NCBI GenBank assembly: GCA_963402885.1
Contig: OY727098.1
Location: forward strand, 12,200,717-12,264,716
Length of the DNA: 64,000 nucleotides
Direction of reading: 5' to 3'
Origin: Antedon bifida
Taxonomy: Eukaryota; Echinodermata; Crinoidea; Comatulida; Antedonidae
The stretch's first letter is position 1, and each line of letters begins with the position of its first letter. Shown in pieces: positions 9,971 to 21,769 of the stretch. The notes beneath the pieces were generated by a model, which made no database searches, had not been told where the DNA came from, and saw nothing but the letters and a program-made list of their open reading frames with translations. Made by a program: the position numbers and the translations under genes.

Positions 9971-12900
9971 GATTTTAAGCACTTTGATGTTTTTGTGTAA
10001 CCAAGTTTTTTCGAAAATCACAAAATGGTCTAAAACGTCTCCAAATGCGATTTGAAACTATTCTAAGCACTTTGGTGTTTTTATGTTAACAAGTTTTTTC
10101 GAAAATCACAAAATGGTCTAAAACGTCTCTAAATGCGATTTGAAGCTATTCTGTACACTTTGATGTTTTGTGTGAAAATTTTTTGTCGAAATGCTCAAAA
10201 CGGTCTAAAACGTTTTTAAATACGATATTAAGCTATTTTGTGCTCTTTGATGTTTTTGTGTGAAAAGTTTTATCGAATTGCTCAAAATGGTCTAAAACGG
10301 TTTCTAATGAGATTTTAAGCACTTTGATGTTTTTGTGTAACCAAGTTTTTTCGAAAATCACAAAATGGTCTAAAACGTCTCCAAATGCGTTTTGAAGCTA
10401 TTCTAACACTTTGGTGTTTTTATGTTAACAAGTTTTTTCGAAAATCACAAATAGGTCTATAACGTCTCTAAATGAGATTTGAAGTTATTCTTAGCACTTT
10501 GGTGTTTTGTGTGAACAATTTTTGTCGAAATGCTCAAAATGGTCTAAAACGTTTTTAAATACGATATTAAGCTATTTTGTGCTCTTTGATGTTTTTGTGT
10601 GAAAAGTTTTATCGAAATCCTCAAAATGGTCTAAAACGGTTTATAATGTGATTTTAAGCACTTTGATGTTTTTCTGTAACCAAGTTTTTTCGAAAATCAC
10701 AAAATGGTCTAAAACGTCTCCAAATTCGATTTGAAGCTATTCTAAGCACTTTGGTATTTTTATATTAACAAGTTTTTTCGAAAATAACAAAATGGTCTAA
10801 AATGTCTCCAAATGCGATTTGAAGCTATTCTTAGCACTTTGGTGTTTTTATGTTAACAAGTTTTGTCGAAAATCACAAAATGGTCTAAAACGTCTCCAAA
10901 TGCGATTTGAAGCTATTCTGTACACTTTGATGTTTTGTGTGAAAATTTTTTGTCGAAATGCTCAAAATGGTCTAAAACGTTTTTAAATACGATATTAAGC
11001 TCTTTTGTGCTCTTTGATGTTTTTGTGTGAAAAGTTTTATCGAAATCCTCAAAATGGTCTAAAACGGTTTATAATGTGATTTTAAGCACTTTGATGTTTT
11101 TGTGTAACCAAGTTTTTTCGAAAATCACAAAATGGTCTAAAACGTCTCCAAATGCGATTTGAAGCTATTCTAAGCACTTTGGTGTTTTTATGTTAACAAG
11201 TTTTTTCGAAAATCACAAAATGGTCTAAAACGTTTTTAAATACGATATTAAGCTATTTTGTGCTCTTTGATGTTTTTGTGTGAAAAGTTTTATCGAATTG
11301 CTCAAAATGGTCTAAAACGGTTTCTAATGAGATTTTAAGCACTTTGATGTTTTTCTGTAAACAAGTTTTTTCGAAAATCACAAAATGGTCTAAAACGTCT
11401 CCAAATGCGATTTGAAGCTATTCTAAGCACTTTGGTGTTTTTATGTTAACATGTTTTTTCGAAAATAACAAAATGGTCTAAAATGTCTCCAAATGCGATT
11501 TGAAGCTATTCTTAGCACTTTGGTGTTTTTATGTTAACATGTTTTTTCGAAAATCACAAAATGGTCTAAAACGTCTCCAAATGCGATTTGAAGCTATTCT
11601 GCACACTTTGATGTTTTGTGTGAAAAATTTTTGTCGAAATGCTCAAAATGGTCTAAAACGTTTTTAAATACGATATTAAGCTATTTTGTGCTCTTTGATG
11701 TTTTTGTGTGAAAAGTTTTATCGAATTGCTCAAAATGGTCTAAAACGGTTTATAATGAGATTTTAAGCACTTTTATGTTTTTGTGTAACCAAGTTTTTTC
11801 GAAAATCACAAAATGGTCTAAAACGTCTCCAAATGCGATTTGAAGCTATTCTAAGCACTTTGGTGTTTTTATGTTAACAAGTTTTTTCGAAAATCACAAA
11901 ATGGTCTAAAACGTCTCCAAATGCGATTTGAAGCTATTCTGTACACTTTGATGGTTTTTGTGAAAAATTTTTGTCGAAATGCTCAAAATGGTCTAAAACG
12001 TTTTTAAATACGATATTAAGCTATTTTGTGCTCTTTGATGTTTTGTGTGAAAATTTTTTGTCGAAATGCTCAAAATGGTCTAAAACGTTTTTAAATACGA
12101 TATTAAGCTATTTTGTGCTCTTTGATGTTTTTGTGTGAAAAGTTTTATCGAATTGCTCAAAATGGTCTAAAACGTCTCCAAATGCGATTTGAAGCTATTC
12201 TAAGCACTTTGGTGTTTTTATGTTAACAAGTTTTTTCGAAAATCACAAAATGGTCTAAAACGTCTCCAAATGCGATTTGAAGCTATTCTATGCACTTTGA
12301 TGTTTTTTGTGAAATATTTTTGTCGAAATGCTCAAAATGGTCTAAAACGTTTTTAAATACGATATTAAGCTAATTTGTGCTCTTTGATGTTTTTGTGTGA
12401 AAAGTTTTATCGAATTGCTCAAAATGGTCTAAAACGGTTTCTAATGAGATTTTAAGCACTTTGATGTTTTTCTGTAACCAAGTTTGTTCGAAAATCACAA
12501 AATGGTCTAAAACGTCTCCAAATGCGATTTGAAGCTATTCTAAGCACTTTGGTGTTTTTATGTTAACAAGTTTTTTCGAAAATAACAAAATGGTCGAAAA
12601 TGTCTCCAAATGCGATTTGAAGCTATTCTTAGCACTTTGGTGTTTTTATGTTAACAAGTTTTTTCGAAAATCACAAAATGGTCTAAAACGTCTCCAAATG
12701 CGATTTGAAGCTATTCTGCACACTTTGATGTTTTGTGTGAAAAATTTTTGTCGAAATGCTCAAAATGGTCTAAAACGTTTTTAAATACGATATTAAGCTA
12801 TTTTGTGCTCTTTGATGTTTTTGTGTGAAAAGTTTTATCGAATTGCTCAAAATGGTCTAAAACGGTTTATAATGAGATTTTAAGCACTTTGATGTTTTTG

Positions 12901-14223
12901 TGTAAACAAGTTTTTTCGAAAATCACTAAATGGTCTAAAACGTCTCCAAATGCGATTTGAAGCTATTCTGTACACTTTGATGTTTTTTGTGAAAAATTTT
13001 TGTCGAAATGCTCAAAATGGTCTAAAACGTTTTTAAATACGATATTAAGCTATTTTGTGCTCTTTGATGTTTTTGTGTGAAAAGTTTTATCGAATTGCTC
13101 AAAATGGTCTAAAACGGTTTCTAATGAGATTTTAAGCAGTTTGGTGTTTTTATGTTAACAAGTTTTTTCGAAAATCACAAAATGGTCTAAAACGTCTCCA
13201 AATGCGATTTGAAGCTATTCTAAGCACTTTGGTGTTTTTATGTTAACAAGTTTTTTCGAAAATAACAAAATGGTCTAAAATGTCTCCAAATGCGATTTGA
13301 AGCTATTCTTAGCACTTTGATGTTTTTCTGTAACCAAGTTTTTTCGAAAATCACAAAATGGTCTAAAACGTCTCCAAATGCGATTTGAAGCTATTCTTAG
13401 CACTTTGGTGTTTTTATGTAACCAAGTTTTTTCGAAAATCACAAAATGGTCTAAAACGTCTCCAAATGCGATTTGAAGCTATTCTAAGCACTTTGGAGTT
13501 TTTATGTTAACAAGTTTTTTCGAAAATCACAAAATGGTCTAAAACGTTTTTAAATACGATATTAAGCTATTTTGTGCTCTTTGATGTTTTTGTGTGAAAA
13601 GTTTTATCGAATTGCTCAAAATGGTCTAAAACGGTTTCTAATTAGATTTTAAGCACTTTGATGTTTTTCTGTAACCAAGTTTTTTCGAAAATCACAAAAT
13701 GGTCTAAAACGTCTCCAAATGCGATTTGAAGCTATTCTAAGCACTTTGGTGTTTTTATGTTAACATGTTTTTTCGAAAATAACAAAATGGTCTAAAATGT
13801 CTCCAAATGCGATTTGAAGCTATTCTTAGCACTTTGGTGTTTTTATGTTAACAAGTTTTTTCGAAAATCACAAAATGGTCTAAAACGCCTCCAAATGCGA
13901 TTTGAAGCTATTCTGCACACTTTGATGTTTTGTGTGAAAAATTTTTGTCGAAATGCTCAAAATGGTCTAAAACGTTTTTAAATACGATATTAAGCTATTG
14001 TGTGCTCTTTGATGTTTTTGTGTGAAAAGTTTTATCGAATTGCTCAAAATGGTCTAAAACGGTTTATAATGAGATTTTAAGCACTTTGATGTTTTTGTGT
14101 AAACAAGTTTTTTCGAAAATCACTAAATGGTCTAAAACGTCTCCAAATGCGATTTGAAGCTATTCTGTACACTTTGATGTTTTTTGTGAAAAATTTTTGT
14201 CGAAATGCTCAAAATGGTCTAAA
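9959..14223 (+). repeat. Satellite array, right block, part 1
   Basis: About 4.3 kb of ~87-bp monomers with the AAAATGGTCTAAAACG box on the plus strand. It includes divergent variants such as AAATAGGTCTATAACGTCTC near 10450, which recur near 21950, 46500, 47270 and 47950. The block ends at the transposon-like insertion after a complete B-type monomer, and the following C-type monomer resumes at 17435. An open frame at 12560-12784 is repeat-derived. Confidence 0.97.
14220..14223. other. Target site duplication, left copy (TAAA)
   Basis: TAAA directly precedes the left inverted repeat and recurs directly after the right one. Removing the insertion and one copy restores GGTCTAAAACG, the invariant satellite box, so the insertion added sequence without deleting any. 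A shorter duplication (AA) with one extra base in each inverted repeat is an equivalent reading. Confidence 0.8.
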
Positions 14224-14236
14224 CACAGCTGTTCCA
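14224..14236 (+). repeat. Left terminal inverted repeat
   Basis: CACAGCTGTTCCA; it pairs with the right end at 12 of 13 positions. It contains the self-complementary word ACAGCTGT. Confidence 0.85.
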
Positions 14237-14264
14237 GAAATATGAATTAAGTGTAGCGCCCCCA

Positions 14265-15370
14265 ACGTTTCATAGCGTTTTATGGAGTAGTGATTCAGAA
14301 AACATATTGTATACAAACCACACGAGGAACCCGGAAGCAATCAAGCATAAAAGGACTGTATTTTAATAGCCAATAAAAACAAATAAAGACCGCGAAAGTC
14401 AGAAAAATAATGAATATTCATTAGAACAACCCTGGGTGAAGGTGAAAAACATGTTGTCGGCGTTTTATCACGTGGATTTTAAGAGGTAATGTAATTGAAA
14501 GTTAACCAAAATTGTACACCCAACGCCAGTTTTTTTCTCAAGTGATACATTTAAAAAGTAGGTATAAATGTTGTTTTCCATATCAGTTTAAAAATAATTT
14601 TTTCTGTTGAATTCTTTGATTTAGTTGGATACTTTAGTTATCCTTGAATGTTTTAAGAAGGTTCGTATTCATATAGCCTGGCTGGATTTTTTCCTATGCT
14701 AGCTTATAATAGGCTATGCCCAGGCCCCTTTGCGTGGTTAAAACCAGCTGTGTAAGACTAATGGCTGTTTATTTTTAACACGTAAACATGTCTATACGGG
14801 GGCCTGAGTGACAGTAGACCTGTTATAAAGCTGATTAATTACTTGTTCCTGGTCCTAATTAAAAATTAGGCCTAAGCTATTTTAATAATCATTCATATTG
14901 GGAGGGGAGTACAGAGTAGTCCAGGCTACAGGCCTAGCTAGGCCTATACTATATATAGGCTAGGCTACATCATCAGCAGGTTAAATGCCTAGCAGCCTAC
15001 CTAGCATGTCTTAGTCAAAGATCTGTAATATATTAATAGAAAGAAGCTATAGAGTACTGTGACATTAGATATTTAATTATAAATGCATATTTCTTTCATA
15101 TTTGTATTGTATATTATTTATTATTTTGATATGCAATCACAATATAAATCAGTAAATAACATCAATTTCCGTTATCAATCAATAATATATAAACCAAATT
15201 AAAATAAAATAACTTCCAAAAAATTCAATTCAATTACAATTCATATACCATTTATTTACAAAATCATTGTTCTAGCAATAACAACAAAAAATACTACTAT
15301 GCATACAGTATACTGTACATATATGCAATACTGTAACAATTAACTGAGAAATAGCAAACTATTCCTATTT
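14265..15370. other. Interior of the insertion, left part: no gene recognised
   Basis: AT-rich and non-satellite. It contains a cluster of AGGCCTA/TAGCCTAGG words between about 14925 and 15005 that is rich in small palindromes, for example TAGGCCTAGCTAGGCCTA-like arrangements. From about 15060 to 15350 it is nearly pure A/T with many TATA-like words. No long reading frame or RNA gene was recognised. Confidence 0.6.
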
Positions 15371-15372
15371 CC

Positions 15373-15568
15373 TCAAACTTTTCTGCACTTAGTTACCGGC
15401 CTAGTTACTTCATGCTGGATCTCAGGTGAAATAAACGTCAAATGTGACTTCATGATTTCCCGCAAAATTCTCTTCCGTGGTACTGCTGTCGAGGAATTTA
15501 TTTTGTCTAAATACCTCGTCCATTTTTGTACATAGAGTTTCAAATCTCTTGGTTCATAGTAGTTCGCT
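15373..15568 (-). pseudogene. Exon-like coding fragment, unrecognised family
   Basis: On the minus strand this encodes a charged, non-repetitive peptide of about 65 residues ending in a stop at 15373. Recognisable pieces are NYYEPRDLKLYVQKW, RYLDKINSSTAVPRKR and SPEIQHEVTRPVTK. Its balanced composition stands out from the surrounding AT-rich sequence. A possible splice acceptor (TTTTATATAG) precedes it on the minus strand at about 15568. It could be the last exon of a decayed transposase or captured gene. I do not recognise the family, and coding status is inferred from composition alone. Confidence 0.35.
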
Positions 15569-15619
15569 ATATAAAATATATAAAAGAAATATGGCATTTA
15601 TTTTTATAGTATTGCATGT

Positions 15620-15742
15620 TTTAGACATAATTTTAAAGGTGTATAATGTAGGACTGACCAAGTCTTTGACCTCTTGTTCTTTTAGATTTATTCTGTGGCC
15701 AGTTTCTGCAATCTTACTATGCTGTTTTGTCACAAGTGACAC
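15620..15742 (-). pseudogene. Exon-like coding fragment with a GH-I motif
   Basis: Minus-strand open frame beginning MSLVTKQHSKIAETGHRINL, then KEQEVKDLVSPTLYTFK, before drifting into low-complexity AT-rich sequence (the frame stops at 15554). The spacing H-x5-TGH-x-I...V..L recalls the C-terminal part of GIY-YIG endonuclease regions in some retroelements. At this length it may be coincidence. It could equally be an exon of the same decayed gene as the neighbouring fragments. Confidence 0.25.
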
Positions 15743-15748
15743 TGAGAG

Positions 15749-15844
15749 TTAATTTCTTAAATGCTCAAGATTCTCTTCTAAAGACTGGATTTTAATCATT
15801 GTAGCATGTCGATGTGCTGCAGCTTCTGATTTTCTCAAAGTCTG
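15749..15844 (-). pseudogene. Short coiled-coil-like coding fragment
   Basis: A minus-strand frame of 31 codons between two stops encodes QTLRKSEAAAHRHATMIK followed by IQSLEENLEHLRN and a stop at 15749-15751. The Leu/Glu spacing is coiled-coil-like and the composition looks coding. It lies just upstream, in transcript sense, of the other two fragments, so the three may be remnants of one multi-exon minus-strand gene. No start codon or full exon structure can be shown. Confidence 0.28.
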
Positions 15845-15849
15845 CTAGA

Positions 15850-17380
15850 TGATCACCTGAGATTTAACAATATTGGTCAACCAAATAAATTTCAATCTGC
15901 ATCAAAAATGAGCATCAAAATTATTATATTTAAAAAATGTTCACTATTTCTTGTAGCAGATAATGATAATATATGGATAATTCATAGGAAAATAAGTTCC
16001 AGCCAAAGGTTTGCTTTATTATGCATATAAATAGGATAAACAATTTTGAAATTCTATGCTCAAAGGGACAATGTGTATTTAAAGAGCAACTTGACCAATT
16101 GAGTTAATATGTAATGTCAATGTAAAGTTGAAACAACATTTGAATTTACCAGTCAAGATGTCGGCATCCTGTCGCGTGTTGAATATTATAACATATTGAC
16201 ACCTGGAAAAATAGTTGATTGAGGAAATATTTAATAAAGAAAAAGAGGTATATTTATAAATTACTGTAACAATTGTTTGTTTTGACAGTTATTTTATACT
16301 AACATTGTTCTTTAATATGGAAGTACAAACACACATTTCATTGTTTGGAGTGTGTATTAAACTTTCTAAAGAGGTGGTTATGATTATTTACCTACCCTGT
16401 TTTATTCAATGTCTACCAGGTATGGCCTAACAACGCTGTGCGATATTGTTTTGCTTCTTTTTTTTTCACTGCCATGGTCTAAAAAACAATAGATGCAACT
16501 GTACTTCCCTTTAAAAATAAATCAATTTTTAAATCTAAAGTACTTCAGTTTTGTGTCCAAACAAATCCAAACAAGAGAGCTAATAGCCAAAATATTAAAC
16601 CATTATTATACAAATGTATTAATATTAAGGCCTAGCCTAGGCTGTAGGACTGTCACTCAGTCACACCAGCTAGCCTAAAAATGCACCAGGAAAGCAATAA
16701 TTATTATTATAAACACATGCCATTAATTATTTGGTAACAGTTATAATGATTAAATTTAGGATTAGGGTAATAAAAGGTTTAACTATTACGAATTTTCTAT
16801 GTTTGGGCCTAGCGTCATTCTAGGCCCACATTACTGTCACGGTCATCGCGGGCGTCAACGCACGTTCTAAGCCTATCGCCAAACCGTTTTCTCGCCGATA
16901 ACAATAACAATGTATAAAGGGGTTGCAAAATATGCGAGTTTTACTAAAAACTGAACCAGGCTATATTAACAAAACTTGTATTATTTTGTTTATATAATAA
17001 TGATGGACTATATTCTAGTTCGTTCTTTTTCTAAAAAAATGAATTATATCCAAAAAATAAGTAAAGAATACAATGATATTTTCTACTTACGATTGTTTAC
17101 TATTTCATTACACAGTTTATCTCGACTTCCTGGTTTATGTGCGGGAGAATATTTCAGTAAAATGGACAATATCGTCGTTTATTTATTAATTTATAGTAAA
17201 GAAACAATAAAATATTTATTTTTTAATTGAATATACACTTTTTTTAATCGTTTTGTTTTGTAAAAAATGTTTTTACTACATAAAAACTCACGATAGCGAA
17301 ATTTAATTTGGCGTTCGCGAAATAATGGTTTGTAAACAAAAATTATATGTTCGCGCGACTCGGGGAGCCTCGTCTGCTAA
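15850..17380. other. Interior of the insertion, right part: no gene recognised
   Basis: AT-rich sequence with a GGCCTAGCCTAGGC cluster at about 16629-16678, mirroring the one near 14.95 kb. There are two small CpG-rich islands: about 16838-16890 (TCATCGCGGGCGTCAACGC) and 17311-17370 (containing the palindrome TTCGCGAA). Open frames at 16493-16678 and 16976-17230 are dominated by Phe, Ile, Tyr and Asn and look like chance. A minus-strand splice-donor-like GTAAGTAG lies near 17090 after a short open stretch ending RDKLCNEIVNN. That is suggestive of an exon but not convincing. Confidence 0.5.
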
Positions 17381-17421
17381 CACTGAGGGCGCTTGACTTT
17401 TTCTAATATCTTAACACTAGT

Positions 17422-17434
17422 TGAAACAGCTGTG
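17422..17434 (-). repeat. Right terminal inverted repeat
   Basis: The plus strand reads TGAAACAGCTGTG, the reverse complement of CACAGCTGTTTCA; 12 of 13 bases match the left end. Confidence 0.85.
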
Positions 17435-17438
17435 TAAA
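17435..17438. other. Target site duplication, right copy (TAAA)
   Basis: It matches the TAAA at 14220-14223. The satellite resumes here in the register expected for the next monomer (ACGTTTTTAAATACG). Confidence 0.8.
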
Positions 17439-20400
17439 ACGTTTTTAAATACGATATTAAGCTATTTTGTGCTCTTTGATGTTTTTGTGTGAAAAGTTTT
17501 ATCGAATTGCTCAAAATGGTCTAAAACGGTTTCTAATTAGATTTTAAGCACTTTGATGTTTTTCTGTAACCAAGTTTTTTCGAAAATCACAAAATGGTCT
17601 AAAACGTCTCCAAATGCGATTTGAAGCTATTCTAAGCACTTTGGTGTTTTTATGTTAACAAGTTTTTTCGAAAATAACAAAATGGTCTAAAATGTCTCCA
17701 AATGCGATTTGAAGCTATTCTTAGCACTTTGATGTTTTTCTGTAACCAAGTTTTTTCGAAAATCACAAAATGGTCTAAAACGTCTCCAAATGCGATTTGA
17801 AGCTATTCTTAGCACTTTGGTGTTTTTATGTAACCAAGTTTTTTCGAAAATCACAAAATGGTCTAAAACGTCTCCAAATGCGATTTGAAGCTATTCTAAG
17901 CACTTTGGTGTTTTTATGTTAACAAGTTTTTTCGAAAATCACAAAATGGTCTAAAACGTCTCCAAATGCGATTTGAAGCTATTCTAAGCACTTTGGTGTT
18001 TTTATGTTTACAAGTTTTTTCGAAAATAACAAAATGGTCTAAAATGTCTCCAAATGCGATTTGAAGCTATTCTTAGCACTTTGATGTTTTTCTGTAACCA
18101 AGTTTTTTCGAAAATCACAAAATGGTCTAAAACGTCTCCAAATGCGATTTGAAGCTATTCTTAGCACTTTGGTGTTTTTATGTAACCAAGTTTTTTCGAA
18201 AATCACAAAATGGTCTAAAACGTCTCCAAATGCGATTTGAAGCTATTCTAAGCACTTTGGAGTTTTTATGTTAACAAGTTTTTTCGAAAATCACAAAATG
18301 GTCTAAAACGTTTTTAAATACGATATTAAGCTATTTTGTGCTCTTTGATGTTTTTGTGTGAAAAGTTTTATCGAATTGCTCAAAATGGTCTAAAACGGTT
18401 TCTAATTAGATTTTAAGCACTTTGATGTTTTTCTGTAACCAAGTTTTTTCGAAAATCACAAAATGGTCTAAAACGTCTCCAAATGCGATTTGAAGCTATT
18501 CTAAGCACTTTGGTGTTTTTATGTTAACATGTTTTTTCGAAAATAACAAAATGGTCTAAAATGTCTCCAAATGCGATTTGAAGCTATTCTTAGCACTTTG
18601 GTGTTTTTATGTTAACAAGTTTTTTCGAAAATCACAAAATGGTCTAAAACGCCTCCAAATGAGATTTGAAGCTATTCTGCACACTTTGATGTTTTGTGTG
18701 AAAAATTTTTGTCGAAATGCTCAAAATGGTCTAAAACGTTTTTAAATACGATATTAAGCTATTTTGTGCTCTTTGATGTTTTTGTGTGAAAAGTTTTATC
18801 GAATTGCTCAAAATGGTCTAAAACGGGTTATAATGAGATTTTAAGCACTTTTATGTTTTTGTGTAACCAAGTTTTTTCGAAAATCACAAAATGGTCTAAA
18901 ACGTCTCCAAATGCGATTTGAAGCTATTCTAAGCAGTTTGGTGTTTTTATGTTAACAAGTTTTTTCGAAAATCACAAAATGGTCTAAAACGTCTCCAAAT
19001 GCGATTTGAAGCTATTCTGTACACTTTGATGGTTTTTGTGAAAAATTTTTGTCGAAATGCTCAAAATGGTCTAAAACGTTTTTAAATACGATATTAAGCT
19101 ATTTTGTGCTCTTTGATGTTTTTGTGTGAAAAGTTTTATCGAATTGCTCAAAATGGTCTAAAACGGTTTCTAATGAGATTTTAAGCACTTTGATGTTTTT
19201 CTATAACCAAGTTTTTTCGAAAATCACAAAATGGTCTAAAACGTCTCCAAATGCGATTTGAAGCTATTCTAAGCACTTTGGTGTTTTTATGTTAACAAGT
19301 TTTTTCGAAAATAACAAAATGTTCTAAAATGTCTCCAAATGCGATTTGAAGCTATTCTTAGCACTTTGGTGTTTTTATTTTAACAAGTTTTTTCGAAAAT
19401 CACAAAATGGTCTAAAACGTCTCCAAATGCGATTTGAAGCTATTCTGCACACTTTGATGTTTTGTGTGAAAAATTTTTGTCGAAATGCTCAAAATGGTCT
19501 AAAACGTTTTTAAATACGATATTAAGCTATTTTGTGCTCTTTGATGTTTTTGTGTGAAAAGTTTTATCGAATTGCTCAAAATGGTCTAAAACGGTTTATA
19601 ATGAGATTTTAAGCACTTTTATGTTTTTGTGTAACCAAGTTTTTTCGAAAATCACAAAATGGTCTAAAACGTCTCCAAATGCGATTTGAAGCTATTCTAA
19701 GCACTTTGGTGTTTTTATGTCAACAAGTTCTTTCGAAAATCACAAAATGGTCTAAAACGTTTTTAAATACGATATTAAGCTATTTTGTGCTCTTTGATGT
19801 TTTTGTGTGAAAAGTTTTATCGAATTGCTCAAAATGGTTTAAACGGTTTATAATGAGATTTTAAGCACTTTGGTGTTTTTGTGTAACCAAGTTTTTTCGA
19901 AAATCACAAAATGGTCTAAAACGTCTCCAAATGCGATTTGAAGCTATTCTAAGCACTTTGGTGTTTTTATGTTAACAAGTTTTTTCGAAAATCACAAAAT
20001 GGTCTAAAACGTTTTTAAATACGATATTAAGCTCTTTTGTGCTCTTTGATGTTTTTGTGTGAAAAGTTTTATCGAATTGCTCAAAATGGTTTAAACGGTT
20101 TATAATGAGATTTTAAGCACTTTGATGTTTTTGTGTAACCAAGTTTTTTCGAAAATCACAAAATGGTCTAAAACGTCTCCAAATGCGATTTGAAGCTATT
20201 CTAAGCACTTTGGTGTTTTTATGTTAACAAGTTTTTTCGAAAATCACAAAATGGTCTAAAACGTTTTTAAATACGATATTAAGCTATTTTGTGCTCTTTG
20301 ATGTTTTTGTGTGAAAAGTTTTATCGAATTGCTCAAAATGGTCTAAAACGGTTTCTAATTAGATTTTAAGCACTTTGATGTTTTTCTGTAACCAAGTTTT

Positions 20401-21769
20401 TTCGAAAATCACAAAATGGTCTAAAACGTCTCCAAATGCGATTTGAAGCTATTCTAAGCACTTTGGTGTTTTTATGATAACAAGTTTTTTCGAAAATAAC
20501 AAAATGGTCTAAAATGTCTCCAAATGCGATTTGAAGCTATTCTTAGCACTTTGGTGTTTTTGTGTAACCAAGTTTTTTCGAAAATCACAAAATGGTCTAA
20601 AACGTCTCCAAATGCGATTTGAAGCTATTCTAAGCACTTTGGTGTTTTTATGTTAACAAGTTTTTTCGAAAATCACAAAATGGTCTAAAACGTTTTTAAA
20701 TACGATATTAAGCTATTTTGTGCTCTTTGATGTTTTTGTGTGAAAAGTTTTATCGAATTGCTCAAAATGGTCTAAAACGGTTTCTAATGAGATTTTAAGC
20801 ACTTTGATGTTTTTCTGTAACCAAGTTTTTTTGAAAATCACAAAATGGTCTAAAACGTCTCCAAATGCGATTTGAAGCTATTCTGTACACTTTGATGTTT
20901 TTTGTGAAAATTTTTTGTCGAAATGCTCAAAATGGTCTAAAACGTTTTTAAATACGATATTAAGCTATTTTGTGCTCTTTGATGTTTTTATGTGAAAAGT
21001 TTTATCGAAATCCTCAAAATGGTCTAAAACGGTTTATAATGTGATTTTAAGCACTTTGATGTTTTTCTGTAACCAAGTTTTTTCGAAAATCACAAAATGG
21101 TCTAAAACGTCTCCAAATGCGATTTGAAGCTATTCTAAGCACTTTGGTGTTTTTATGTTAACAAGTTTTTTCGAAAATCACAAAATGGTCTAAAATGTCT
21201 CCAAATGCGATTTGAAGCTATTCTTAGCACTTTGGTGTTTTTATGTTAACAAGTTTTTTCGAAAATCACAAAATGGTCTAAAACGTCTCCAAATGCGATT
21301 TGAAGCTATTCTGCACACTTTGATGTTTTGTGTGAAAAATTTTTGTCGAAATGCTCAAAATGGTCTAAAACGTTTTTAAATACGATATTAAGCTATTTTG
21401 TGCTCTTTGATGTTTTTATGTGAAAAGTTTTATCGAAATCCTCAAAATGGTCTAAAACGGTTTATAATGTGATTTTAAGCACTTTGATGTTTTTGTGTAA
21501 CCAAGTTTTTTCGAAAATCACAAAATGGTCTAAAACGTCTCCAAATGCGATTTGAAGCTATTCTAAGCACTTTGGTGTTTTTATGTTAACAAGTTTTTTC
21601 GAAAATCACAAAATGGTCTAAAACGTTTTTAAATACGATATTAAGCTATTTTGTGCTCTTTGATGTTTTTGTGTGAAAAGTTTTATCGAATTGCTCAAAA
21701 TGGTCTAAAACGGTTTCTAATGAGATTTTAAGCACTTTGATGTTTTTATGTTAACAAGTTTTTTCGAAA

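Larger units (their letters stand above)
14224..17434. mobile_element. 3.2-kb DNA transposon-like insertion with terminal inverted repeats
   Basis: A non-satellite insertion of 3,211 bp. Its ends are CACAGCTGTTCCA on the left and the reverse complement of CACAGCTGTTTCA on the right (12 of 13 match). A subterminal word GCGCCCCCA (14256-14264) is echoed inverted as GCGCCCTCA at 17384-17392. It is flanked by TAAA duplications. No intact transposase frame was found; only short exon-like minus-strand fragments near 15.4-15.85 kb. It is probably a non-autonomous or decayed copy. CAC-starting inverted repeats with a 4-bp duplication are reported for Chapaev-type elements of the CACTA/Mirage/Chapaev group, but that assignment is tentative. 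Confidence 0.85.

Noticed and set aside
3325..12784. Open frames of 60-75 codons with repeated peptides of the type KWSKTFLNTILS
   Set aside because: The 87-bp period is divisible by 3, so stop-free frames carry over between monomers. The 88- and 78-bp classes break the pattern, and no start context or conservation supports translation.
15477..15752. 91-codon plus-strand frame in the TIR element
   Set aside because: Antisense to the better-looking minus-strand fragments; its composition resembles a chance hydrophobic frame.
16976..17230. 84-codon plus-strand frame in the TIR element
   Set aside because: Low-complexity, Ile/Tyr/Phe-rich translation of AT-rich DNA with no recognisable domain.
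14224..17434. PiggyBac or Kolobok assignment for the insertion
   Set aside because: Those families duplicate TTAA. Here the duplicated bases are TAAA and the ends do not match their termini as I know them.
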